64,000 nt of DNA from Poa pratensis (Eukaryota > Streptophyta > Magnoliopsida > Poales > Poaceae), in the NCBI GenBank assembly GCA_947311845.1, contig CAMZMU010000111.1:25209023-25273022 (forward strand). The letters run 5' to 3'. A model generated the notes under the pieces. That model saw nothing but the letters and a program-made list of their open reading frames with translations, made no database searches and was not told where the DNA came from. Shown in pieces: positions 1 to 9,626 of the stretch; position 1 is the first letter of the stretch, and the number at the start of each line of letters is the position of its first letter. Position numbers and translations under genes: made by a program.

Positions 1-188
1 ATATTTGCAGAACAACTTTTCTGAAACCAAAAACAGCAGAAAACAGGAACTGGCACTGTGGCATCTTGTTAATAGGTTAGTCCCAGAAAATGCATAATAA
101 TGATATATAATGCATATAAAACATGTGACAATGATACATAAAACAAGCATGAAACATCAGAAATTATAGATACGTTGGAGACGTATCA
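1..188 (-). repeat. Element A 3' LTR, partial
   Basis: This is the U3 start of the LTR read on the minus strand, ending at the inverted TGATACGT terminus at 188. It is followed by the polypurine-like tract AAGCTTGGGGATGC, read in reverse. It is cut by the window edge. Confidence 0.9.
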
Positions 189-2949
189 AGCATCCCCAAG
201 CTTAGTTCCTACTCGTCCTCGAGTAGGTAAACGATAAAAAGAAAATAATTTCTGAAGTGACATGCTACCAACATAATCCTGATCCAATAATGATGTAAGG
301 CATGTGAACTGAGATCAAATCATTCAAAGCAAATGTCTATAGTTGATATAAGAGATGATAATGCAAGAGTTAATCAAGCTAAAAGTTTTCATGAACTATT
401 GCTTTAAAGACATGAAACCGTACAAGGTTCATTAAAATGTTTTAAGTATCCAGCGTAGGAGTTCTATCCTTCATTCCAAGCATCAAGTAAATTTTCACAA
501 CATAGAAGGATTCAGTCAAGTAAAAATAAACATGAACGTCATGAATCAACTGTTTCGAAGCCTACTCAACCGGTGAGCGCAAGCATTTGGTATTGGCACC
601 AGGATGTTATGGCAAAAAGAACATTAATGGGGGTTTGGAAGGCCAAAGGAAGAAAGTCTCACAAAGCTATAAGTGATCATTAGACAAGAGGAAGTCTTAT
701 AATCGAAGCTATGTAAGGAGTAGTGATTGCCACGCAACGGATGCACATAGAGCTATATGTGTATGAAAGCTCTCCAATGGAACTAGTGGGGGTGCATCCA
801 ACTTGGTTGCTCATGAAGACCTAGAGCACTTTGAGGAAGCTCATCATTGGAATATACAACCCAAGTTTTATAGTGTAAATTCCCCACATAGTTATACTAG
901 TAAAACATGAAAACTCTCTCACATGGAGTATAGGTGCTAAACATGAGCACAAATGATGACTATGAATATTGCAGGTGCTATAACATGAGCACAAGTGTGG
1001 ATAAAGGATAGTAATGTTGCCCCCTTTTTCTTTATTCTTTTTTTTTCTTTTTTTATATTTTTTTTTTTTTTTTCTTTTTCTGTTTCTCTTTTCGATGGCC
1101 TCCATGGCTCTTTTCACTTTCAGGGGCAACACTCTAATATGACAACACACTTTTTGGTACAAATAACTCATAATGAACAAAACATGATGTATAAAACTGT
1201 ATGCCTCTGCCAGTGTAGCAGGATGTGCAATGATCTAGCGTAACATGGGTAAACCACACATCAGCTGTATAGAATCATGCAAAGCAATATATAAATAATA
1301 AATGACAACAAGTCATGTAATGTAAAATGGAAGTTGCATGGCAATATATCTCGGAACAGCTATGGAAATGCTGTGGTAGGTAGGTATAGTGGCTGTTTTG
1401 AGGAAGATGTATGGGCTTATGTGTAGGAGAACAAGAGAAAGTCCTCCCACGGGTTTAGATGTACTGGCGAAGTATGCACAACTCTCAATGTGAGCAGAAG
1501 GCAATGCACAACACCGAAGAGGCTAGCAAATATGGATGGTGGAAGTGCCAAAAACCGTAGCTTAACATTAGTCAAAAAGAACTCACAAGTTTATTGCAAA
1601 CAACTAGCAGGTTCAACATTAAGAGCATGATTAAAATTTACTCCAAGGAGGGCCGTTCACGGTGGCACAAGTACCCCGCTAGATCCCTCGACCTTCAGCA
1701 CAACTTAGTTATTACGATGAACCTTTAGACATGGAAAGCTATCAAGTCCAACTACACCTTCAACCATTTAAGTAGAGTTTATAGTACGGCACAAGCTTAA
1801 AGACAACAATCCACTACTGATTTTAACTTAATTAACCAGCAAGCTTTACCATCTATTACTTATTATCTCAAAACGTTTGCAAAGAATCAGGTTATCAAAG
1901 CTCAATGATCTACAAGATTATGTAAGTATTTCATTATACCACTACCACATGCAACATTTTCTGAACCAACCAAATAACAATCAATGCTGAGGCTTTCAGC
2001 TTTCGCCATGAACATGAATAATAAATTAAGAACACAAGTGTTCAAATGAAAAAGCGGAGCGTGTCTCTCTCCCACACAAGAATGCTAGGATCCAATTTTA
2101 TTCAGGAAACAAAAACAAACAAAAATAAAAGCACACAGACGCTCCAAGTAAAGCACATAAGATGTGGAAGAATTAAAATATAGTTTCACTAGAGATGACC
2201 TGATAAGTTGCTGATGAAGAAGGGGATGCCTTGGGCATCCCCAAGCTTAGACGCTTGAGTCTTCTTGAAATATGCTTGGGTGACCCACGGGGGCATCCCC
2301 AAGCTTAGGCTCTTCACTCTTCTTGATCACATTATATCACCCTTCTCTCTTGACCCTTGAAAACTTCTGCCACACCAAACTTCTCATAAACTTCATTAGA
2401 GGGGTTAGTACTCAAAAAAAAAACTTTAATCCACTTTAGTTCTGTAGTGACACATTGCAAGAACTCAATAAAACATTAGCTACAGCTCTCCACGTCTAGA
2501 AAGCCTTACTTAAAGTCCACAAGAGACAATGCAAAAAAAACAGAGACAGAATCTGTCAAAACAGAACAGCCAGTAAACATGAATTTTTTCGAGGTACTTC
2601 CGTTGCTCAAATTCAGAAACTTAAAACTAATGAAAGTTGCGTACATATCTAAGAATCAAGCGTGAATTTTTTCAGAATTTTTCAATTTTTCTGGAATTTA
2701 TACAGCTCAAAACGGTGGACAGCAAAATCTGTCCCTGCGCAGAAATCCAAATCTAGCATCAACTTTCTATTAGAGACTTTACTTGGCACAACAATGCGAT
2801 AAAATAAAGATACAAAGGAGTAGTTACAGAAGTAAGCAAGCTCCTTGACTCAAATAAAAGAAAAATTGCAGAAATAAAACAATGGGTTGTCTCCCATAAG
2901 CGCTTTTCTTTAACGCCTTTCAGCTAGGCGCAGAAGATTTTAATGATGC
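189..2949 (-). other. Element A 3' noncoding region
   Basis: This 2.76-kb stretch has no credible ORF. It resembles the 3' noncoding parts of elements B and C in reverse, including the region around 1313-1560. It holds a long T-rich run at about 1020-1085 (A-rich on the element strand). A perfect inverted repeat at 2222-2242 corresponds to the stem-loop conserved in B, C and D. A second AAGCTT-linked GC-rich motif at 2276-2305 is less symmetrical than in the other elements. Confidence 0.7.
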
Positions 2950-4260
2950 TCACATGAAAATAGAAAATGAAGCAAAAGGAGCATCAAGAAGCAAATTCAA
3001 AACACATTTAAGTCTAACCCACTTCCTATGCATAGGAATCTTGTACACAAATAAATTCTTATAGAACAAAGTGACAAGCATAAAAAGATATAACAAGAGT
3101 AACTTCAAAACTTTCAGCATATAGAGAGGTGTTTTAATACCATTAAAATTTCTACAACCATATTTTCCTCTCTCATAATAATTTTCAGTAGCATCATGAA
3201 TAAACTCAACAATATAACTATCACATAAAGCATGTTTTTCATGATCCACAAACACATAATTTTTATCAAGCTCAAAAATAGTGGGATTAAAACTTTCAAA
3301 CCCACTTTTAACAATTTTATAACAAGATGATTGATCATTCTCAAAAGGTATGGGAATCGTAGATAAAGTCAAGACCTCTCCAATCCCATTTTCATTAGTT
3401 GAATACATAATATTATCAAGTAACATAGGACCATCATCTAGAGCTTTATCATAAACATTTGCTAAGCAAAACTTTTTAGTACCATGCATTTCGATATCAG
3501 GCACAAATAAAGCATTATCATAAGATTTTTCGAAATAGCATGGATTATCATAAATAACAGTAGCATAATTATTCTCACAAGTTTTACTTATAGGAAAAAT
3601 TTCAAGAGAATCCACAGGAACATAACATTCATCCTCCTTTGGTAAGCATGGAGGGCAATCAAATAGTGTAAGAGATAAAGAGTTACTCTCATTAGAAGGT
3701 TGGCATGGGTAGCTAATCCATTCTTCCTCCTTTTGTTCATCACTCTCCTCCTTTTTTTCATCTAATGAGCTTTCAGCTTCAGCAGTAGTTTCTTCCACAG
3801 GTTCCTGCAAATTGTGAGTGCATTCTTGTGCATGAATGAGTCTCTCTTTATAATCAATGATATAAGGATTATCGCTGTAATGTTCTATGCAATAATCAAG
3901 GATAGAAGAGACATAATCTTTAAGGTCCTTACAAGCAATACAAGTTTCATAATTTTTAGCCATGAAGGATTCTATCTCAGAGGCTCCCATAAATAAAACA
4001 AATTGTTCTACTTCTTCGAACCCAAGATGAATATAGTTATTCCAATGATAGTTCACAATTAAAACTTCTTCACTAAAGCCACATTGGAATTTAAGATGTT
4101 TAGTATTCTGTTTAGAGCAACAGTTTATATCATGGCGTTTAAGCAAGATTTTAGCAATTGTATTCAACTTTTCTAACACAGCACTCATGACTTTACCCTT
4201 TCTTGATTCTCTATACTTATATAATTCTATAAGCTCCATATAGGTTGTGGGTTCTTCCAT
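2950..4260 (-). CDS. Element A 436-aa protein: unique N-terminus joined to the conserved C-terminal tail of the B/C gag
   Basis: This intact 436-residue frame starts 239 bases inside the primer binding site of element A. The N-terminal 330 or so residues match nothing else in the window. They include a strongly acidic stretch (Glu/Asp-rich, about residues 155-180) and many Cys residues, but no capsid-like region or zinc knuckle. The last 90 or so residues resemble the C-terminus of the 909-residue protein of B and C. Shared features are the motifs ALCDSYIVEFI, DATENYYERG and KIP-HRKWVRLKCV, and a hydrophobic segment of about 22 residues (LLLLYLFMLVTLFY core) that could span a membrane. The function is unknown. 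Because it occupies the gag position and keeps this tail, I infer a structural or accessory retroelement protein. It could also be a relic kept open by chance, but 436 codons in AT-rich DNA argue against that. Confidence 0.7.
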   Translation of the reverse strand: MEEPTTYMELIELYKYRESRKGKVMSAVLEKLNTIAKILLKRHDINCCSKQNTKHLKFQCGFSEEVLIVNYHWNNYIHLGFEEVEQFVLFMGASEIESFMAKNYETCIACKDLKDYVSSILDYCIEHYSDNPYIIDYKERLIHAQECTHNLQEPVEETTAEAESSLDEKKEESDEQKEEEWISYPCQPSNESNSLSLTLFDCPPCLPKEDECYVPVDSLEIFPISKTCENNYATVIYDNPCYFEKSYDNALFVPDIEMHGTKKFCLANVYDKALDDGPMLLDNIMYSTNENGIGEVLTLSTIPIPFENDQSSCYKIVKSGFESFNPTIFELDKNYVFVDHEKHALCDSYIVEFIHDATENYYERGKYGCRNFNGIKTPLYMLKVLKLLLLYLFMLVTLFYKNLFVYKIPMHRKWVRLKCVLNLLLDAPFASFSIFM

Positions 4261-4498
4261 AACAACAGTTTTTAATTTTTCGGTTTTTCAAATTTTTATG
4301 GATTTTTGGGTATATAAAAAAAAATAAAACAAGACAAAAATAAACTATATAAAGGTAAACTAAACAAAACACAACTAAACAGAAATAAACTAAGCACAAA
4401 TAAACTAGACAAAAGTAAACTAGAAAAAACAAAACAAAATAAAAACAGAGAGAGAGGTAGAGTGTACTCCCCAGGTGAACTTATGAGTAGAGCTATGC

Positions 4499-4516
4499 TC
4501 CCCGGCAACGGCGCCA
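4499..4516 (-). other. Element A primer binding site (tRNA-Asp type)
   Basis: On the minus strand this reads TGGCGCCGTTGCCGGGGA, the sequence expected to pair with the 3' end of plant tRNA-Asp. It lies 11 bases inside the 5' LTR. Confidence 0.85.
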
Positions 4517-4527
4517 GAAAATAGTCT

Positions 4528-6062
4528 TGATGACCCACAAGTATAGGGGATCGCAACAGTCTTCGAGGGAAGTAAAACCCAAATTTATTGATTCGACACA
4601 AGGGGAGACAAAGAATACTTATAAGCCTTAACAACTGAGTTGTCAATTCAGCTGCACCTGGAAAAGCACTAGTAACAGGGGTGATGTGAAAGCAGCAGTA
4701 ATATGAGAGCGGTAGTAACAATAACACAGCAGCAGTAGCAGTAACACAGAGGCAATGGCACCAGAAAATAGTTGATACTACTTCTAATGGCATATAGGAC
4801 CGAGTGAGTATTTGATGATGAAAGATGGACCGGGGTTCCCAGCTATCTACACTAGTGGTAACTCTCCAATAACAAGTGTTGGGTGAACAAATTACAGTTG
4901 GGCAATTGATAGAATTGAAATAGCATTAAGACAGAACATCCAGTCTATTAATCATGTAGGCATGTTTTCCTTATATAGTCATACGTGCTCGCAATGAGAA
5001 ACTTGCATAACATCTTTTGTCCTACCAGCCCGTTTGCAGCGGGGCCTCAAGGGAAACTACTGGTAATTAAGGTACTCCTTTTAATAGAGCACCGGAGCAA
5101 AGCATTAACACTTGGTGAAAACATGTGATCCTCATATCTAAGCCATCCCCTCCAGTTATCCCAGTTGCTGTCACTCTGGGGCCTCGGGTTCCGGACATAG
5201 ACATGTGCAAACAACTTGTAGATACAATCTAAGCAATAATTATAGAGCTTAAATCTAAGATCATGCCACTCGTGCACTAGTGACAAGCATTAAACACAAC
5301 AAGATTGCAGCAACAATAACTTCACAAACTTTAATAGATAGACTGATCATAATGTAACAATCCATCGGATCCCAACAAACACAACACCGATTACATCAGG
5401 TGGATCTCAATCATGTAAGGCAGCTCATGAGATCATTGTATTGAAGTACATGGGAGAGAGAGTACCAACTAGCTACTGCTAGAACCCGTAGTCCATGGGG
5501 GAACTACTCACGGAGCATGATGGAGGCGGTGGCGTCGATGGAGAAGGCTCCGGGGGTCAATCCCCGTCCCGGCAGGGTGCCGGAGCAGGAACTTCTGACC
5601 CCCGAAACTAGGTTTCGATGGCGGCGGCGCTCCGGGAGTTCTTCTGGAATATGATCGATCTCCTTTGGGTTTTCGCATCGGAAGGAATATATAGGCGAAA
5701 GGGCGGCGCGAGGGGGTGACCGAGGGGCCCACCCCATATGGCGGCGCCGCCCCCCTCTTGGCCGCGCCGACCTATGGGGAGGAGGCCGTGGGCCTCCCCC
5801 TGGCTTGCCCTTCTGGCTCCGTGTGTCCCTCGGAAAAATAGGAGGTTTGGCTTTTGTTTCGTCGAATTCCGAGAATATTTGCAGAACAACTTTTCTGAAA
5901 CCAAAAACAGCAGAAAACAGGAACTGGCACTGTGGCATCTTGTTAATAGGTTAGTCCCAGAAAATGCATAATAATGATATATAATGCATATAAAACATGT
6001 GACAATGATACATAAAACAAGCATGAAACATCAGAAATTATAGATACGTTGGAGACGTATCA
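4528..6062 (-). repeat. Element A 5' LTR (1535 bp), mosaic
   Basis: It runs from TGATACGT (6062 side) to GGTCATCA (4528 side) on the minus strand. The U3 part (about 5500-6062) resembles the LTRs of B, C and D, including the block just inside the terminus and a TATA-like AATATATA (5686-5693, reverse). The U5 part (4528 to about 5300) instead resembles the LTR of element F. This suggests recombination between two subfamilies. Confidence 0.85.
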
Positions 6063-6786
6063 CCCTACGCATAGTACTCTTGCTTCATCAAGAAGGAGAA
6101 TAATCCCGAGCAGTATTTACTTGTGTTCAGTTGTGCTAATCTAGTTGAATATGTAGATGTTACTCTTTATCTATTATGCACTCTATAGGTTACTTTAATA
6201 TGAACTCCGGTACTCTCCACGGTGTAAAGGTGACAGTGTGTGCACCGTGTGTGATTCCTTTATGACGTTGTGGCGCTTGTTTACTCCGGCTTGAGGTGTG
6301 CTTTTGTAGCCCTACACAATGAATGGTGTTTGTTATCCAACAAGAGAGTGTTTAAGAGTAGCTTTTATTTATTCAGTTATGAGATCATTGTTGAGAGTGT
6401 CCACTAGTGAAAGTATGATCCCTAGGCCTTGTTTCTAAGCATTGAAACACCGTTTACAACAAGTTCTGCTACATGTTTGCTTGCTGCCATTTTTATTTCA
6501 GATTGCAATTACTACTTATAATCATCCATATTACTTGTATTTCACTATCTCTTCGCCGAACTAGTGCACCTATACATCTGACAAGTGTATTAGGTGTGTT
6601 GGGGACACAAGAGACTTCTTGTATCTTAATTGCAGGGTTGCTTGAGAGGGATATCTTTGACCTCTACCTCCCTGAGTTCGATAAACCTTGGGTGATTCAC
6701 TTAAGGGAAACTTGCTGCTGTTCTACAAACCTCTGCACTTGGAGGCCCAACACTGTCTACAAGAATAGAAGCGTGAGTAGACATCA
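6063..6786 (+). repeat. Element B 5' LTR, right part only
   Basis: It is nearly identical to 13338-14059 of the 3' LTR and ends in the same GTGAGTAGACATCA terminus. Its left boundary is the insertion point of element A. Confidence 0.92.
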
Positions 6787-6796
6787 AGCTATTTTC

Positions 6797-6814
6797 TGGC
6801 GCCGTTGCCGGGGA
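6797..6814 (+). other. Element B primer binding site (tRNA-Asp type)
   Basis: The sequence TGGCGCCGTTGCCGGGGA begins 10 bases after the LTR end. Confidence 0.88.
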
Positions 6815-6896
6815 GGTAAGTGTTGGAAGGTATCTCCTTTAGATTCTGCAATTATTTCTTTTTGTCTCTTGTTTTTATTTTCACTAGTTAGGCTTA

Positions 6897-9626
6897 ATGG
6901 AAAACAACAAAAAAATTAGAGATCTTTATGAACTTTATATTGAATTAGGACATGATGCTTTTGAAGAGAAAATTAAAAAACCTATGGAGGCTTGTTTGCA
7001 TAATAGTGGTAGTACTGTTATTAGTATGAATTCTTTGGACACCATTATTGTTAATGCTATGGAAAAGCCCAAGCTTGGGGAAGCTAGTTTATATAAAAAT
7101 AATCTCTTTTGCTCCTCAGCTTTGGATGAAATATTTTGCCTTGATAATGTTTTGTCTCCAATATGTGATAATTCTAATGATGCTTGTGATATTTTAAATC
7201 CACCTACTGAAAGTATTGCTTTTGAAATACCTATGGAAATAGTTGAAATGGTTATAGATGAACCTTATGTAGGAGATGGAACAGTCCATCCAAGTGACCA
7301 CTTGTTGAAACTTAAAGGATTTTGTGAGTTGTTTAAGCTTGCAGGTTTATCAAGAGAAAATGCCATGAAGAAATTATTTCCATTGTCACTTAAGGACAAA
7401 GCAAGGGAGTGGTATGAGCTATTGGATGATCCTCATCATTCGGAGTGGAAGGAACTTGAATATCTCTTTTACTCTAAATTTTATCCTCCTTATGAATTGC
7501 ATTTAGATAGGAATTACATTTATAATTTTTATCCTCATGATGGAGAAAGCATTGCTCGAGCTTGGGGAAGGCTGAAAACATTAATACTCAAATGTCCTAA
7601 CCATGAGCTTCCTGAGAAAATAATTGTTAATAATTTTTATGCAAGGCTTTCAGGACATTGTAAGGATTATCTAGATGCCTGTTCAGAGGGCTCTTTCACA
7701 AGTAAGAAGGTTCAAGCTAGATGGGATCTTCTTGAAAGAATTCAAAACAATGCTGAAGATTGGGAGAATGACAAAGGTAAAGAATCAGGTATAAACTATG
7801 AATATGATTGCATTAAGTCTTTCGTTGAAACTGCTGGTTTTCAAGAGCTTTGTGCTAAATATGGTCTTGATTCTCATATTATTGTTGATTGTTTTAGAAC
7901 CTTTGCTTCTCATATTAATGTTCCAAAAGAAAATTGGGACGTGTATCATGAACCTTTCAAAGACACTTGCATGGAAAATGAAATTGTTGTTAATGATTGC
8001 AATAAACAAGCTCAAACTTCTGAAAATACTATTTCTTATAAGCATGTTAATTTTTGTGGAATGCATAGACCTTGTGAAAAGAATCAAATCGAAGATGAAT
8101 ATTGTATCCATCATAGGAATGAAAAAACTAGAACATGGAACAGAGCTCTTGATGATCTTGGTGAAAAAGTTTGTGCCCTTTATCCTTTTATTTGTGAACT
8201 TTGCCATGAAGTGGGTCATTTCAATTTTCAATGTTCTGGTCATGATGATAGTATTTCGAATTTAATGAGTACTTCAAGTTTGTATTGTGATAACATGATC
8301 ACTCCTAATCAGCATGATGAACTTACATTATTCTTGGGGTGTGAAGAGTTATCAAGAAAAACTTCTTTGTTAGATATGAGTACTCTTGATATGAATAGCG
8401 TGTTGCATGGATGTCATCTCTATTGTGTTAATAATTGCCATGCCAACACCTACATACAAAATATTATAAAGGATGGGACTTTTCCAAAATATGTCAGGAC
8501 TAATATGTGTTTTGTTCTTATTAATGAAAGAGAGGAATCCTCCCAAGTTTCTTCTGTTGTTTCTAACAATAAACCAGGTTATGTGGAGAAGCTTCCTTTC
8601 AAACCTCTCCCTCCTATAGATAAAATGAAGACAGGAAAGAAGAAGAAGAAGAGGAGTAAAAGGAGAGAGGAAACGGTATCTTCCCCTAAACATGTTGCTC
8701 ATATTATAATTGATTCTTATAATTCTGAATTCGATGATTCTGAACTCGATGATGAACCTATACCTGTTACTTATATTAGTGATCATGATTGGGAAAAGCA
8801 CACTTCTTTTGATATTGAAAATCTTTGGGGTACCAATTCTGAAAATGATGATGTTAATAATTGCCATACTATTAGTACTATCCATGCTTCTTCCAATGAT
8901 GATATGAAAAGCTCTAAGCTTGGGGATGAGGTGTTTGAAAATCCTTTTGCTACTGATGATTATATGTTTGATACATCTCCTTCTAGTAAAAATGATGATA
9001 TGTTTACAGATGAGCACACTTTGGAAGACAACTATTTTATTGCTTATGATGACACTATGCCTCCAATCTTTGATAATTATTATAAAGAATACTATGACAT
9101 AGGTTATAATTACAATCATCCTCATGAAACTTGTCATAATTATGGAAGGATTACCCAAAACCATCTCTCTAATATACAGCTTGTCTATAATGTTCAAGTT
9201 CGTTATGATGATTGTGATATTTTCAGTCCATCTACTTTTGAGGATAAAATTCATTATGATTATTCCATGCCTCCAATTTATGATGATTACAATGATGGAT
9301 GTGATACTTTTACTCCCACTGCTACTAATAAAACTGTTTATGATTATGTGGAGAGAAATGATATTTTTATGCATGGTGATCATGATAAGAATGCTTTATG
9401 TGATAGTTATATTGTTGAGTTTATCAATGATGCCACTGAAAATTATTATGAGAGAGGGAGACATGGTTTCATATATCTCAATAATATTAAGTCTCCTCTC
9501 TTTATGTCGAAAGTTTTGAAGTTGCACTTGTTTTGCCTTCCTATGCTAGTCACTTTGTGCTTCATTGATTTATTTTCTTACAAGATTCCTTTGCATAGGA
9601 AGTGGGTTAGACTTAAATGTGTTTGA
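6897..9626 (+). CDS. Element B gag-like protein, 909 aa, with zinc knuckle and C-terminal hydrophobic tail
   Basis: This protein would form the particle that packages the element's RNA. The ATG is the first after the primer site and opens the only long frame. Residues of about 120-295 look like a retrotransposon gag/capsid domain, with motifs such as LFPLSLKDKAREWYELL and YARLSGHCKDYLDAC. A CCHC zinc knuckle follows at residues 433-446 (C-x2-C-x4-H-x4-C), then a basic patch at 580-591 (KKKKKRSKRR) suited to nuclear entry or RNA binding. Residues of about 610-830 are rich in Asp, Tyr and Asn. A hydrophobic segment at about 872-896 precedes a basic C-terminus. The frame ends without any pol domain, so the element is non-autonomous. 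The long antisense frame at 8370-9383 is a shadow of its codon bias. The protein is identical to that of element C. Confidence 0.85.
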   Translation: MENNKKIRDLYELYIELGHDAFEEKIKKPMEACLHNSGSTVISMNSLDTIIVNAMEKPKLGEASLYKNNLFCSSALDEIFCLDNVLSPICDNSNDACDILNPPTESIAFEIPMEIVEMVIDEPYVGDGTVHPSDHLLKLKGFCELFKLAGLSRENAMKKLFPLSLKDKAREWYELLDDPHHSEWKELEYLFYSKFYPPYELHLDRNYIYNFYPHDGESIARAWGRLKTLILKCPNHELPEKIIVNNFYARLSGHCKDYLDACSEGSFTSKKVQARWDLLERIQNNAEDWENDKGKESGINYEYDCIKSFVETAGFQELCAKYGLDSHIIVDCFRTFASHINVPKENWDVYHEPFKDTCMENEIVVNDCNKQAQTSENTISYKHVNFCGMHRPCEKNQIEDEYCIHHRNEKTRTWNRALDDLGEKVCALYPFICELCHEVGHFNFQCSGHDDSISNLMSTSSLYCDNMITPNQHDELTLFLGCEELSRKTSLLDMSTLDMNSVLHGCHLYCVNNCHANTYIQNIIKDGTFPKYVRTNMCFVLINEREESSQVSSVVSNNKPGYVEKLPFKPLPPIDKMKTGKKKKKRSKRREETVSSPKHVAHIIIDSYNSEFDDSELDDEPIPVTYISDHDWEKHTSFDIENLWGTNSENDDVNNCHTISTIHASSNDDMKSSKLGDEVFENPFATDDYMFDTSPSSKNDDMFTDEHTLEDNYFIAYDDTMPPIFDNYYKEYYDIGYNYNHPHETCHNYGRITQNHLSNIQLVYNVQVRYDDCDIFSPSTFEDKIHYDYSMPPIYDDYNDGCDTFTPTATNKTVYDYVERNDIFMHGDHDKNALCDSYIVEFINDATENYYERGRHGFIYLNNIKSPLFMSKVLKLHLFCLPMLVTLCFIDLFSYKIPLHRKWVRLKCV

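Larger units (their letters stand above)
1..6062 (-). mobile_element. Element A: non-autonomous Athila/Sabrina-like LTR retrotransposon, minus strand, left end cut by window
   Basis: Two copies of an LTR face the minus strand. The right one is complete (4528-6062) and bases 1-188 match its last 188 bases (5875-6062) without a difference I could see. Between them lie a primer binding site, one ORF and a long noncoding 3' part. No reverse transcriptase or integrase is present, so the element depends on another for copying. It interrupts the 5' LTR of element B: sequence after 6062 resumes in the middle of that LTR. The left target duplication lies outside the window; the five bases after 6062 are CCCTA. 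Confidence 0.9.

Noticed and set aside
8370..9383. 337-codon antisense frame opposite the B gag (also 19898-20911 in C and a 303-codon frame in D)
   Set aside because: It is opposite an intact gag, full of Ile and Met from reversed GAT/AAT codons, and has no recognisable domain.
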